Shown here: in pieces, positions 11,740 to 23,910 of the stretch
How the letters are laid out: the number at the start of each line of letters is the position of its first letter
How positions within the stretch are numbered: the first letter of the stretch is position 1
Assembly (NCBI GenBank): GCA_026182355.1
Contig: JAPFBL010000257.1
Coordinates: forward strand, 460,391-524,390
Direction of reading: 5' to 3'
DNA: 64,000 nt
Origin: Hermatobates lingyangjiaoensis
Taxonomy: Eukaryota > Arthropoda > Insecta > Hemiptera > Hermatobatidae
Position numbers and translations under genes: made by a program
The notes under the pieces: model-generated
The model's database searches: none
Told to the model about the DNA's origin: nothing
The model's input: only the letters and a program-made list of their open reading frames with translations

Positions 11740-12053
11740 TGTCTAAAAGTTCCTTGCCTTTTCACATTTTTTATTAAATTATTTCATTTGTTATTATTTG
11801 TATTCTTAGTTTTATTTTATTTTATCATAGCTTAGTCAGCACTTTTGTTTATGTATCAATTTCCTTTATTTTTTCAATTTTTCCTTTTTTATATATTTAT
11901 TGTTTTCATATTCCATTATTTTATTTTATAAATTATAAATTAATTATAAATTGATTCCTGTCTACCTTATTTTCTGTGAACGGGCGCGCATGCGGCAACA
12001 CTGTTGGTCTCCAACCGTCTCTGATCCAGTGCGCTTGGTTTCCCTCTCTTATC

Positions 12054-12087
12054 TCTCCTGAAGACGGTTCAAACCGAAAATTAGAGA
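12054..12087 (+). ncRNA. Hammerhead ribozyme motif (AATT type)
   Basis: TCTC (12054-12057), CTGAAGA (12058-12064), extra C, stem II GGTT/AACC, GAA (12076-12078), AATT (12079-12082), cleavage-site base A (12083), GAGA (12084-12087). Stem I is TCTC/GAGA. It is the twin of 10814-10847. Confidence 0.75.
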
Positions 12088-12177
12088 CTGTAAGTGTGTT
12101 CTTCTGATTTCTCTATGTTTCTTTGTTTATATTGAACTATATTTGTCCGTTTTGGATCGTATTTCCAACGAAAAAAA

Positions 12178-12310
12178 GTATATATATATATATATAGACT
12201 TCGGATCGAACGACTTTGTATCAGTCGGTGGAAATATTCACATCTCTAATCCTGTTTTCTACTTCGTTTTCCTTACCTCTCCTGAAGACGGCAACATAGC
12301 CGATGTGAAC
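12178..12310 (+). mobile_element. (TA)n tract plus decayed PLE 3' end
   Basis: A TA tract (12178-12197) is followed by about 110 bases ending in CTCCTGAAGACGGC...GCCGATG. This keeps the CTGAAGA box, the extra C and a GGC/GCC stem II. GAA is replaced by GAT, so the ribozyme core is broken. Confidence 0.5.
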
Positions 12311-12735
12311 AAAAATTTTGACTTATAATTTAATCTGTAAACTTGTAAGAGCGCGACAAGCCATACCGTTTAACGGATTAAAATGAAATTAACCTATAAA
12401 TAGAACATTCTGAGAGAAATGAGTAGAAATAATTTTTTTTTTAAATTACATTCACCAAAGGGTCGTTACAGTAAATTTTCAGTTTTCCAAAAATGTTTTT
12501 TAAACGCAAAACAGCTGATAAAAAAACCCATAAAACTTGCCCAGAAATGGAACAAAAATTAGCATTCATAAAAAAAATTCATGAAATTTCAATCACGGCA
12601 AAGAATAATAAAAACTGACTGTTTATCGTAGGCTAACTGATCACCTGCTGTATTTGTCGAATTTATTGATATTTTTTTACATTGTTTACTTCCACTTAAA
12701 TATTTTTTCAGTGAATCGAGTGTTATAAAATTGAT
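12310..12735 (+). repeat. TA-flanked repeat family, fragment B
   Basis: Matches the internal part of the 15587-17254 copy, from aaaattttgacttataatt through tttttacattgttta. Both ends are missing. It is more diverged than copies C and D. Confidence 0.7.
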
Positions 12736-13224
12736 GTGTATAACGCAGTAAATACCAGGAGAAGTAAAAAATCAACCTTCAAACCACAGTAAGAAATGAA
12801 GAAATGTGCCTAAGATATTTCAACCAAAACAACTCGTTTTCATCATAGTCTCACTCATACTGAAACAAGTGACATCGGACACCTGGTACAATATTCAGAA
12901 AAGTGGGAGAGATGAGATGTATTTTAAAGGGTGTAGGAGTAAGGAAAAGGAACGAAAGGTTGGACAAGACAAGTGACTTAAAATAAGTTAGAGCAGTGTT
13001 TTTCAACCTTTTTCGAGCCAAGGCACACTTTTTTCATTAAAAAAATCCCGTGGCACACCACCAGCTGAAAATGTGGAAAAAAACTTAATATTTACAATAT
13101 AAGTGTTATATTGTTAATATAAGCTTTTTTTCATTGAAGTATAACGTTGAATAGGACATCTTGAATAGTAATCAAATAAAAACAAAGAAAAAAGTATTTT
13201 ACAATCATTCACATTTATTCTCAC

Positions 13225-13629
13225 TCAGTGTGAAACCTCGGCCTGTTTGGATGAACACAGAGCAGATATCCTGGCAGGAATCGATGAAAGACACACACGA
13301 AGCTCTTCCTCCACAGCTCTCAGTCTTTCTCTGTTTTTAGTTTTTACAGCAGTCAGGCTTGAAAAGCTCACCTCACACAGATATGTTGTGGAAAATGGGA
13401 GCAATGTCAAAATAGCTTCGTGGGCCAGCATGGGGAACTCCTTGGCAGCTGCCAACCAGAAACTGTCCAAAGGTTTGCTCGCGCCACAAACTTTGCTTGA
13501 TGTCACCCTATTTGCTTTCTTTTGACCTCCACTCATACTAGGGCCCTCATCTGGATCCGGATTTTGTCCAGGGTCCAGTACAGTGTCAGCATTTTTTCTC
13601 TTCAAAAACTTCTCCATCATTTTCACCAT
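13225..13629 (-). CDS. Internally deleted hAT transposase (ZBED5/Buster-like)
   Basis: The 134-residue frame starts [13 protein letters not shown], a lysine-rich start resembling ZBED5-type transposases, followed by a low-complexity Asp/Pro segment. At about residue 45 it passes into the hAT C-terminal dimerisation region: [19 protein letters not shown] (about 68-86), [20 protein letters not shown], and [16 protein letters not shown] near the end. The BED finger and the RNase H-like catalytic domain, several hundred residues, are absent. The frame is still open, so this is a clean internal deletion rather than decay. Function is unlikely beyond possible dimer interference with a full-length transposase. 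A domesticated host gene is unlikely given its place inside intact inverted repeats. Confidence 0.8.
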   Translation of the reverse strand: MVKMMEKFLKRKNADTVLDPGQNPDPDEGPSMSGGQKKANRVTSSKVCGASKPLDSFWLAAAKEFPMLAHEAILTLLPFSTTYLCEVSFSSLTAVKTKNRERLRAVEEELRVCLSSIPARISALCSSKQAEVSH

Positions 13630-14359
13630 CGACTCGTCCCGCTATCCACAATGTCTTGTATAGTATACAAGATCTACTTAGGAAAGATGATATAGAAAAC
13701 AAGAAGCAATACTGGGATTCTCTTCAAGAACACAGACAACCAAAGATACTTCTCAATAAGTTTGAGATAAAGGCACATCATTTACACAGAAAATGACTTC
13801 TCTATGTAAATGGCTATAAAATAATACGATAATAATAACATACGTACGTAATGTACGTATACATTATCTTTTTAGTCTTTAGTTTTGCAATGTATGAAAC
13901 GACACAAAAATTATGATACGATTTTTCAAAAATGTTTGAAAAAAATGCAAACTAAAAAGGTTTGCTGTCACTGATCTATATGGTCACTTACTAAATCTTT
14001 ATTTGCCATTACAAAAAAAAACAATAAAAGAATACATGACACAATGGTGGTTAAAGAGAGTGTTAAACAAGACTAGGAACGGTGGTAAATCTAATAAAGG
14101 AGCAGAGAGCATCAAGTTATCTTCAAACTAACACTTTCTACAGATCTCTTATCCCAAATGAATGAGAACTACAAAACAAAAGCTCCATTACTAAACTCCG
14201 GGAATTGATTTTTTTTTTTTATCACAATGCTTTATTTTAAAGGAAGAATTTTCTTATCTTTTCTAAACAAGTTAGATCATTCCTAAAATATTCTTTTAGA
14301 AAAATTCTAAAAGAAATTCCTCATCAAACCTCCTACTTTGGTTAACTTTTCCTATATTG

Positions 14360-14524
14360 CATTGTTTGATAAAAAACAAACCAATGATTTGGGGTTTTTG
14401 ACTCTGACAAAGATCGCTTGTTATTGTTGAAAGATCTTAATCTTTTTCCCCATTTCATATTTTGGTTTGATCATTGATTGTTATTTCATGATAAAACTTT
14501 GTTTTATATATATATATATATATA
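14360..14524 (+). repeat. Short dispersed repeat ending in (TA)n
   Basis: Contains CTGACAAAGATCGC...GTTGAAAGATCTTAATC, a decayed relative of the ribozyme motif at 18718-18760 (same GAA and AGATCT). The segment tttggtttgatcattgattgttatttcatg ahead of the TA tract recurs in reverse at about 43619-43665, beside another TA tract. Probably a PLE terminal-repeat relic. Confidence 0.45.
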
Positions 14525-15586
14525 TTTAATCAATCCACAATAAGAAATACAACGTAAGTAGACAAAAAAAAAGTACCGCCTTATTCTTGCATATAAGCAA
14601 TGATAATCATCATATTGAAATAAAATAATAAAAACAAAGGCGTACCAAACATGTTTGCCTCCCGGGGCAAAAAACGATTCTATTTTCATAGAATTGCAAT
14701 CTAGAATCTGATTTCAAACTGCTGTCATTGGTACCAGATTTTCATATTATTACAACACTCATATACATATATAGTCGTCATCAAAACCAAAGATTTTTTT
14801 AAAACAAAAACGTGTAATTCAAATCAAAAAAATTGTTAAATTAAATGGCTACAAAAATAAATGTATTAATATATATTAATTTAGAACTCTCAATAGGTAA
14901 TGTGGCTCACCCATTATAACAGTGCCAAATAATAAATGAGTCACCATTTCTGCTCCCTAGAAAAGCACTCAAAGGTGAAAGCCTTGTAAGTGTGGGTGTT
15001 GCAAAACAAACAAACAAATTCTTTATTACTTATATCAACATTCAAATTATTGTAAAAAAATGGTGTTTATTGGAGTCGCACATGAAAGAGTAGGAGAAAG
15101 GAGAAGTATGTTATGATGGAGAGAAAAAGAAGTAACAGAAGTGCTTTTTAAAAGTGTGAAAGGAAAGGGAAAGGAAAAACCATTTCTCAAGGACAGTGGA
15201 ATCAGAAGAATTCAAGAAGAAATGAAAGGAATGTTATCTCCCAGCTGTTCTAACCCCCATGTGGAGTCCTTAATACATTCCAATTTGAACAAACGGTCAT
15301 GTTTCTATCATTCGCATGTGATATATTTATACTCATATAATTCTAACGTAGTGCAGTCACTTATTATGTGGTATTAACTGATTGTAGGGTAAAAAGTTAA
15401 TGACATGGTCTCCACATATAAAAATGTAATGGTATAAACAACGCGTTTCGAATAACAATAAATAACAATGAAATGTACTTGCCTTCTAATATGAAACAGA
15501 TGTACCCCATACCCCACCCACGTCCATCCTATTCCCAGTCAGCTGTACCACAGACACTCACACTTAAATTCGTATTCTCTTCCTTA

Positions 15587-17254
15587 TTACTTTACTATAA
15601 GTAAAGTATAGTGATCGTGAAAAAATTCGATCTCGAGATTTTGACGGAATTACATGTTTTGAGGTCCCAGAAGTCGTTTTATGACGTTTTTACGATGATG
15701 TCTGTGTGTGTGTGGGTGGGTGGGTGGGTGGGTGCGTGGGTGGGTGGGTGCGTGTGTTAGCATTGCTTGTTACCATGCTACGGTCCAGAATCTTTGATGG
15801 ATTAAGTTGATATTTTACTCAAAAATGGGCCTCATAAAGACGAAGATCCCTATTGTTTGGGAAGAATTATGCATGATGGGAAAGTCACTTTTTTTGCCAA
15901 AAACCGTTTTTTAGAAAACATTTATTTCTCCTAAACTGATAACCCTAGAGTTTTGAAATGTTGACATTATCTTTAAGGTTACAAATGGAACAAACGAAAA
16001 ATATATTCAGAATTTTAAAACAACGGGAAATATTTTTTTTTCAATAAAATGTAAAAATTTTGACTTATAATTCAATCTCAAACCTTGTGAGAGCGATACA
16101 AGCCATACTGTTTGATGGATCAAAATGAAACTATGCCTAAAAATAGAACATTATGTGTAGAATGAGTTGAGATATTTTTTTTCTAAAATTACATTCACTA
16201 AAGGGGCGTTACTGTACGATTTGTGTTTTCAGAAAATGTTTTTTGACGCTAAACGGCTCGTTAAAAAATAATTAAAATTTGACCTAAAATGGAACAAAAA
16301 ATTAGCAATTCATAAAAAAAAAATCATGAAGTTTCAATTACGGGAAAGAGCAATAACGATATAATAACTCTTTGTTTACCCTAGACTAAGAGATCACCTG
16401 CTATACTTGTCGAATTTTTTGAATTTTTTTACATTGTTTACATTGACTTAGAAATTTTTTGAGCGAATCCACTGAGATAAAACTGATTTTATAAATGAAC
16501 AGTCTAAATTGTTTATTGAATTATATGAGATGTAAGAGGAATAATATTGTGCAGGAGAATGATAACACTCACTCAGAAAAAATTCGTACATATGTTATTT
16601 GACAAAGGGGAAGGAAAATGATCTTATTAAATACTAAGAAGCTTATTATTATTATTATTTTAAAGATTAAAATTCCCATTTTAATAATTCTATAAAAGAC
16701 CGAAAATGTAAATGATAATTCATAATTGGAATCTTTCGTTTAGAGATTAATAAATGTAATTATCGTACATCTTTAATTAACAAATCACCTTAAAACAACA
16801 TTTTCTTCGCAGTTTAAGATGTTTTTCAGAGAAAAAAAGGGTATTTTCCTGTTTTAAATTTAAAAATTTTACTTTAATATTCAATGTAGAAGGATGTCAA
16901 GTAAACGATGTAAGAAATCTACTGGCTGTTTGAATGAAAGCCATTCTCTTGTAGGAGAATAAATCATTTCAAGAAATGTTCACTTTGGTTTTTCAAAAAT
17001 GTTATTACTGCTGTAGTTATACTAATGCAAATTATTTGCAAATAATAATTTATCTGTGATGTACAAAAATAAGCTTATAAAATGATATGTCCTTCAATCA
17101 CTATCTGTACTACCTCAGGAATGAAAGGCTAATAATTATATCCCATTCAGATGTTTACGTTATGCTTAAATGAGACGTTATGTTTTATATACTCAAGAAA
17201 TTTGACATTAAGTTACTTATAGTAAAGTAGAGTGTAGGCCACTCCAGATTTTTT
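15587..17254 (+). repeat. TA-flanked repeat family, intact copy C
   Basis: 1,668 bases, beginning TTACTTTACTATAAGTAAAGTATAG and ending GCCACTCCAGATTTTTT, with TA on both sides. It contains a (GGGT)n-like tract near 15711-15750. The region just inside the right end repeats TACTTTACTATAAGTAA in inverse orientation. There is no coding frame. Inserted in the hAT element, so it is younger than it. The class is unknown: a TA duplication suggests a DNA transposon, but the variable T-run at the right end is odd. Confidence 0.75.
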
Positions 17255-17430
17255 TATTTTCATTTTGTACTATATTTGCTACCTGCCGCTGCATCCATGC
17301 ATCAGTAATTCGCTTGTTTCCAAGCACAAGGCAATTAGCTACCTGCTACTGCTGCCACCTTCTGATATGGAAGAGTACTACATGATTACTCTGTGCCGCG
17401 GCACAGTGGTTGAAAAACACTGAGTTAGAG

Positions 17431-18700
17431 TTGTCTGTCAACCCTTCTAGAAAAAGCCTTGTTCAGTTAACACTGTGTCTAGCTTAAATAACCTATTACT
17501 AATGTTTTTGTTGTATTTGAAATTGACTTTAAATAAACAGGACTCGATAATATTTCTTATCTCTATCAATCTTATGAATGTGATCACGTTAGCTAATTCA
17601 TTATATGATTCTCATTATTTATAAGCTAAAATAAAGCACTGTTTTGCTCATATTTAATTATCTTGTATTTGTGTTGTATGATTATTATGTTGTTTCATTT
17701 TTAACTATCCACCAGTTTGACCTTTGAATACTTTATGACAATATTTAAATGGAATTTCATTAACACCACTATACTCTAGTGCCTTAGCATAGTTTTTAAT
17801 TAAGAACTTACCTATGTTCGAAAATTTTTCAATCATTCTTACAAAGAGGAAAAACTATGTTAAGTCAAAATTTCGATCAAGCCCAGGAAGTGGGTCCAAT
17901 GACTCAGGTTATGGTAAAATTACGGCCTTTAACATTAAATGGGTTTCTGTTACATCATCAAAGAACGTTTTTTAGCAGCCTTTAAACTTTGTGTATATGA
18001 GAGGTAGGGTATGTTAATGAGTAAACCATCGAAGTAATGTTATACATTTCAGCATAAAAGAATGCAGAAGAAAAAGCTTTGAATGCCCTCCAATAAATAT
18101 GTCAAAAAACAGACATTTCAACATCCTGGGAGGACAGAATAAGAATAGACTAAGAATAGAGTACGATTAAGTGGGTGCTCAACCTGATGGGTTGCTATGT
18201 ATGTGGCACAATATATCGTCAATATATTTGAAGCATTTAAATTGATTAGAATTTCAACCCGAGATATATAGAGCAGATTAGATTAATGTGACGTCACAAT
18301 AATTATTGTAAACAGAATATCTAGCACAACGAAAATAATGCTCACCAAAGGCTGGTCTCAGAGAGTAGTAGCTCCTATAGTGGTGATTAGTAGTGGAAGG
18401 GGAACTTTAAACCACTCAAGATTATGGTACCGAAGAATACACAGACAATCAATGTGGCACTGCATTTGCTCATAAATGAGAAAAGGAGAAAGTATGAATA
18501 TAAATCGAGCTAAAACCGGTGATTTTTTTAAGAAGGAAAATTTATTGTAGGAGACTCTTGGATGAGTTGTCAGATAGGTCTAAAATTAATCTCATTATGC
18601 TCAGAATATTATCAGAAATATAGTACTTTTTCTTTCAAATAACGGTAGTACATACTCGGAAACAAAATTTTGGTAGGTCTGTGTTAATAAAAGAATTACG
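17431..18700. other. Anonymous AT-rich DNA
   Basis: No gene or repeat boundary was recognised. Confidence 0.5.
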
Positions 18701-18717
18701 GAAATTTTATCAATTGA

Positions 18718-18760
18718 GACTCTGAAGAGGACCAGTTATTGTGGTCGAAAGATCTTAGTC
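18718..18760 (+). ncRNA. Well-formed hammerhead ribozyme motif (AGATCT type)
   Basis: GACT (18718-18721), CTGAAGA (18722-18728), extra G, stem II GACCA/TGGTC (18730-18734 with 18742-18746), GAA (18747-18749), the palindrome AGATCT (18750-18755), T (18756) as cleavage-site base, AGTC (18757-18760). Stem I GACT/AGTC is perfect over four pairs and stem II over five. No PLE coding sequence was recognised next to it. Confidence 0.7.
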
Positions 18761-19117
18761 CCATTTCTGAATTTCTTACTGTGGTTCAGAGGTTGATTTT
18801 TATTTTACATGCTAATTGTGAAATCTTATTATATATAAATAAGCAAGTTATGCTCCTTTCCAATGCTCGGGAAACTCTTTCACGTTTTAGTAGTTGTTAC
18901 TTTTTCTTCTGTTATCCCAAGATTATGTGAAGCTAAAATTATTTGTACCAAGGGTTTTTTTTTCTTTTCGTGTTTCAGAGTTAAAAGATTGATTACATCC
19001 TGACAAACAGTGTAGTCACTTGAGTATTTCAACATTCCATGTTGTCATGGAATAGAATACGTATTTATAGGCCTCTGAGTCTCTTATTTTTTGTGAATTT
19101 GAAATACCACACAACTA

Positions 19118-20784
19118 TTACTTTACTATAAGTAAAGTATAGTGATCGTGAAAAAATTCGATCTCGAGATTTTGACGGAATTACATGTTTTGAGGTCCCA
19201 GAAGTCGTTTTATGACGTTTCTATGATGATGTCTGTGTGTGTGTGGGTGGGTGGGTGGGTGGGTGGGTGGGTGAGTGTGTTATCATTGCTTGTTACCACG
19301 CTACGGTCCAGAATCTTTGATGGATCAAGTTGATATTTTACACAAAAATGGGCCTGATAAAGACGAAGATCCCTATTGTTTGGGAAGAATTATGCATGAT
19401 GGGAAAGTCACTTTTTTTGCCAAAAACCGTTTTTTAGAAAACATTTATTTCTCCTAAACTGATAACCCTAGAGTTTTGAAATTTTGACATTATCTTTGAG
19501 GTTTCAAATGCAACAAACGAAAAATATATTCAGAATTTTAAAACAACAGGATATATTTTTTTTTTCAATAAAATGTAAAAATTTTGACTTATAATTCAAT
19601 CTCAAACCTTGTGAGAGCGATACAAGCCATACTGTTTGATGGATCAAAATGAAACTATGCCTATAAATAGAATATTATGTGTAGAATGAGTTGAGATATT
19701 TTTTTTCTAAAATTACATTCACTAAAGGGGCGTTACTGTACGATTTGTGTTGTCAGAAAATGTTTTTTTGACGCTAAACGGCTCGTTAAAAAATAATGAA
19801 AATTTGACCAAAAATGGAACAAAAAATTAACAATTCATAAAAAAAAGTCATGAAGTTTCAATTACGGGAAAGAGCAATAACGATATAAAAACTCTTTGTT
19901 TATGCTAGACTAAGAGATCACCTGCTATACTTGTCGAATTTTTTGTATTTTTTTACATTGTTTACATTGACTTAGAAATTTTTTGAGCGAATCCACTGAG
20001 ATAAAATTGATGTTTCTAATGGAAAAATGAAAATATATTATTGACTTATAAGAGATGTAAGAGGAATAATATTATTACATGTAAAAAATCACCGCCAACG
20101 AACATAACTTAATTTCCTCTGTCTTCCATGGTATGATGGATTTGTCTCATAAACTGCTTTAATAAATCTATATATTGCAATCTTGAGCAAAACTTAATAA
20201 CAGTTATAGTTTCTTCATCTTTGTGAATTGTACTATCTTACCATGATATTGAAATGTGAGGAATGGACTCTTTCCTCAAGAAAGAGGATTTATATTTGTT
20301 GACGAATATCCAGTTTTTTCACTATTCTAGTCTAATAGTTGGTATTTATTATTTTCAAAAATTAGAAACTTCCAGCTATAAAAGCTTTATATTATACTGA
20401 ATAGCCGATTTTGACTTTGAATGGAGTATGGAAAACTTGATAATTACTATAATTTGTTTTCTCAATATACATTCAAAGCAACCTTATAACAGAGTACAGC
20501 AGCATGAAAAAGGTAACACTCGCTCAGAGTAAATTTGAATATACGATTTTTGACAGATGAAAAGAAAAGCAATTTTTATGAATAGATTTTTAGAGAATTT
20601 TTGTTATTTACATGTTTTGTGCAACTTTGTTTCCAAAAAAATTAATGTTTTCATTCTCTATTTAATCATATTCCATTTAGATGTTTACGTTATGTTTAAA
20701 TGAGACGTTATGTTTTATATACTCAAGAAATTTGACATTAAGTTACTTATAGTAAAGTAGAGTGTAGGCCACTCCAGATTTTTT
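19118..20784 (+). repeat. TA-flanked repeat family, intact copy D
   Basis: 1,667 bases with the same ends as copy C and TA on both sides. It is close to copy C over the left kilobase, including the GT/GGGT tract at 19235-19275. The middle right part differs (about 20040-20690), so the two are separate insertions. The short open frames at 19142-19457 lie inside it and are not genes. Confidence 0.75.
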
Positions 20785-20786
20785 TA

Positions 20787-22690
20787 GATTAGCTTTATTG
20801 CAATAAAGCAATATATATTTGCAGTAAACTCGTACGTATAATTGTTTCATTATGTATGGTTATGTAAATAACTGCAATCTGAAAAGATAACATAGAGATA
20901 TAACTGGGTAACCAAAATTATAAGTGCACAGTACCTCAAGATATGAGTACTGCGAGATCTTTCATCTTGTATTGCAATTTTCTGTGTAATGGAACTTAGA
21001 ATAAGTACTCATAATTGAACTGTTAACTCAGCTTCAGAATATTCTGGTAAGGAGGAATAAACCAATATGTTTGATGAAACTTTATTTTAAATAGCCTGCC
21101 GGGTGATTTGAGTAAATCATGGTGAAAATAGACTGTACAAACCTATACCTAAAGTGAAGAAATCAAGGTTAAACTAAAAACAATTGTGCCAATAATGTTG
21201 AGGGATAATTTACAGTATTAAGAAGAAGTAAGTGAATAAAAGTGACCCAAAAAATCATATAACAGGATTTCTTGGTGCCTTTTTTATATAGTTTTACCTT
21301 CTCTCACTACCAGTACGAGATCTTCCATTAGAGCATTAACAGGTCTTCAGTACATGAACTTCTGAAAAACAGTTTATTTGTGTTCAGTCTCTTTTATTAA
21401 ATCAGTAAATTAGATTAGTTATTGTCAAAAAATGGTATACAGTGCACAATAACATAAAGTGACATTCGCTGAGTCTTTGTTAATGGTCTATTTATAAAGT
21501 AAATAAAGTTTCCAAGGCATCTCATTAGATAAGGGGATGTATTTTCCTGATAATGTTCACAACTTCTGAGACACTATAATGTAATTTATATTGTAAATTA
21601 TATATTTAAGCTATACTATAATTTATTCATAAAAATATTGTCCTTAACTATAACATATAGCGAGAAATTTTGAGGACATTTAGAATGGAGTAATTTCAAT
21701 TAACTGCAATAGGGAGTATTGATTTAGCATGACAGCAAAATTGAGTTAACAGACAAATCACGAAATGAATTAAACTCGCTTCTCAAGGTATCACGGACTT
21801 TGAAAATAACTATATAAACAAAGCCATTTTTTGAATTCAGTTTATACTTAGTAGAGAGATAAACTTGGAAACTAAGGGAACTGGAAATCTCGTCAAATTA
21901 AATTTTACTCACTTATACAACATTCAATGGCCGGAATAAACATTATTCGAGAAATATTAACAATAAATATTTACACATTTAATAAATACCCTTTTAGAAA
22001 AGTATACTTTACAATACAGCTCATCTACAATGAGAGGTCAATTTTTGTGGAAAATATTAATTTGATGGGGCAAAAATTTAAGGAAAAACTGAGGGCAAGC
22101 AAACAAATTACAGTACAAGTAATCGTCACTAAAGAAATATGTTTAAAAAATATTCGTTGCTAATCTTGTAGATGTAAATTTCGGTGGTACAGAAATCCAT
22201 TTTATGATGAATAATTAATTGAATAATTATATTATATTAGTCATAAATATTTCATGAAAAATTAATGTTATTTTTTTTAAAATAATTATTGCTAGAAAAT
22301 ACTATAAAAATTTGAATTGTTTGAAACACCACTATTGATGTTTTACATCAATAGTAAGTAGAGGTAAAAACTTCAGATTTCTGGAAATAACAATATTTTA
22401 AAAAAGTGTTTGTGACCTGGTCTAGGAGTGGAATACATAACTTAAATGGGACATTGTATCTGCAACGTCCTTTCATTACAAAATCGTCAGAGGATTGATA
22501 TTGTGCATAGTATAGGATCATAAAAATTATATTTTATGAAACTGTTATATATTTACATACGGACAAAATCCTTTCACAAGGTAATATTTACACGGTAGAA
22601 CATTAATTAATATAAACTAAAGTAGTAAAGCTCAAGTTAAAAATATTACAAAAAAATTAATAAAAGCAAAAGCAGTAATCGTAGAGACTT
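20787..22690. other. Anonymous AT-rich DNA
   Basis: No family was recognised. The 78-residue frame at 21927-22163 has no motif that I can name. Confidence 0.5.
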
Positions 22691-22700
22691 ATAATAAAAG

Positions 22701-23400
22701 TTAAATTATTTTTTTAAATTTGTTTAAATCACAATTAAAAAAGTTTTCATCGTTATATAAACTATTGCACTTAATCATCATCCGAGACATCGGGGGATAA
22801 AGCAAATAGTTATTATTTTGACTCGGTATATTGAATATTTTTTGCGTTTTTAAAATATACTTTGAGACATAGAAATGTAATGGAGAGATGAGGTAAGGAG
22901 AATCAATCAAGTTATATAATAGTTTATTTAAAAATAGAATGTCACAATAGGTTCTACAGGATATGGGATCAAGAATATTATATTGAAAGCAAATGAAAGG
23001 ACAGTATGATGAATATGTAGGATTCTTCTTAGGTTTTTTAAATGAACTGATTGAAGTTACTGTTGATAACGATTGTAATGTGGATTCCAATAGATGAGGC
23101 GTACTCTAAACATTGAAGAACGAGAGATTTATAAGTGTATCAAAAGTAAGAAGATTTTTTAAGTTATATGTGTTTCTAGTAATAAAACCGAATATTCTCA
23201 TGCCACGGTTTTTTAAATCAACAATATGTTGGTTAAAAGATAATTTAGTATCTAATATTAATCCTAAATCTTTTACAGAATGTGCTCGGGTCAAGGTGTC
23301 ATATTCAAGTTTATAGGGATATATTATTGGATTTGTAAAACAGGAAAAGGACATTATGAAACATTTAGAAAAATAGAGAAGGAAGGAGAAACATTGAGAC
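22701..23400 (-). pseudogene. LINE (non-LTR retrotransposon) reverse-transcriptase C-terminal remnant
   Basis: Two minus-strand frames join by a frameshift or stop near 23100. The upstream frame reads KCFIMSFSCFTNPIIYPYKL, then VKDLGLILDTKLSFNQHI and GMRIFGFITRNT. This is the thumb region that follows the catalytic YADD box in Jockey-like LINEs. The downstream frame has TYCDILFLNKLLYNLIDSPY and ends DENFFNCDLNKFKKII, the usual tail of such proteins. The catalytic palm, endonuclease and ORF1 are absent, as expected for a 5'-truncated insertion. It is disabled. Confidence 0.75.
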
Positions 23401-23660
23401 GGTAACACGCCGCGACAGGCTGGGCAGTCCTTTGCCCACCACAAACCAGCCACAACTATCCCGCCCGAACAGTTATGACTAGTAGTCTCTTAGAGACTGT
23501 TAGTTTCGCCGGGGCAGAAAAAAGTCTTAAAAAAGGCAAAAATTAAACAATAATAACAATAACATTAAACAATACAGTTTATACCAATTTGCTTCAATTT
23601 CGAATTAGATTTCCAGAGTGTATAAAGTAGAATGCAATGTTTGTACACAACATAACTAGT
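23401..23660. other. GC-richer segment upstream of the LINE remnant
   Basis: 23400-23520 is richer in GC (cgccgcgacaggctggg and similar) than its surroundings, then returns to AT-rich. It may be a fragment of another element. No tRNA-type box pair could be identified with confidence. Confidence 0.35.
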
Positions 23661-23910
23661 GGAATTATGTAAACATTTATATATATATTAGAAAAGGTTG
23701 GTAGCAATCCTTCTTGCAAACATGTTTCTAAAAATGTTATGCCAATTTGATGCTTGGTTACCTTTTTTGAGAGTTTCTCTAATATTCTACTGGCTCTTCT
23801 ACCTGTAAGAGAAGAGCCTGTAGAATATATATAAATAAATATATATATATGTATATTAAATAAAATAAATTAAAAACGAAGGAAACACACAGAAAGACAC
23901 AGACATAACT

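Larger units (their letters stand above)
10759..12142. mobile_element. PLE copy 2: near-perfect head-to-head palindrome
   Basis: Two arms (10759-11454 and 11461-12142) are almost exact reverse complements around a 6-base spacer (tcacac, 11455-11460). The visible length difference is a roughly 14-base gap near 11036-11065 against 11866-11870. Each arm contains the GIY-YIG coding end, an AT-rich 3' untranslated region and a ribozyme motif. The outer ends meet TA-rich sequence. Each arm lacks the reverse transcriptase. The near identity implies a recent event or gene conversion. A single-arm relative is at 50436-50777. Confidence 0.85.
12994..17422 (-). mobile_element. hAT (Buster/ZBED5-type) DNA transposon with 8-bp target duplication
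   Basis: The ends are the 15-base inverted repeat CAGTGTTTTTCAACC, at 12994 and in reverse complement ending at 17422. They are flanked by the direct repeat AGTTAGAG at 12986-12993 and 17423-17430, the 8-bp duplication expected of hAT elements. The left end carries the transposase C-terminus (minus strand). The right end has the GCCGCGGCACAG subterminal motif typical of this group. A 1.67-kb repeat (15587-17254) has inserted inside, so the element was about 2.76 kb before that. It is non-autonomous because its transposase is deleted. Confidence 0.92.

Noticed and set aside
13225..13629. A domesticated ZBED5-like host gene
   Set aside because: It lies inside intact hAT inverted repeats with a perfect 8-bp target duplication and lacks the catalytic core, so a deleted transposon is the simpler reading.
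23401..23520. tRNA-derived SINE in the GC-rich patch
   Set aside because: No A/B box pair at proper spacing and no tail could be defined.
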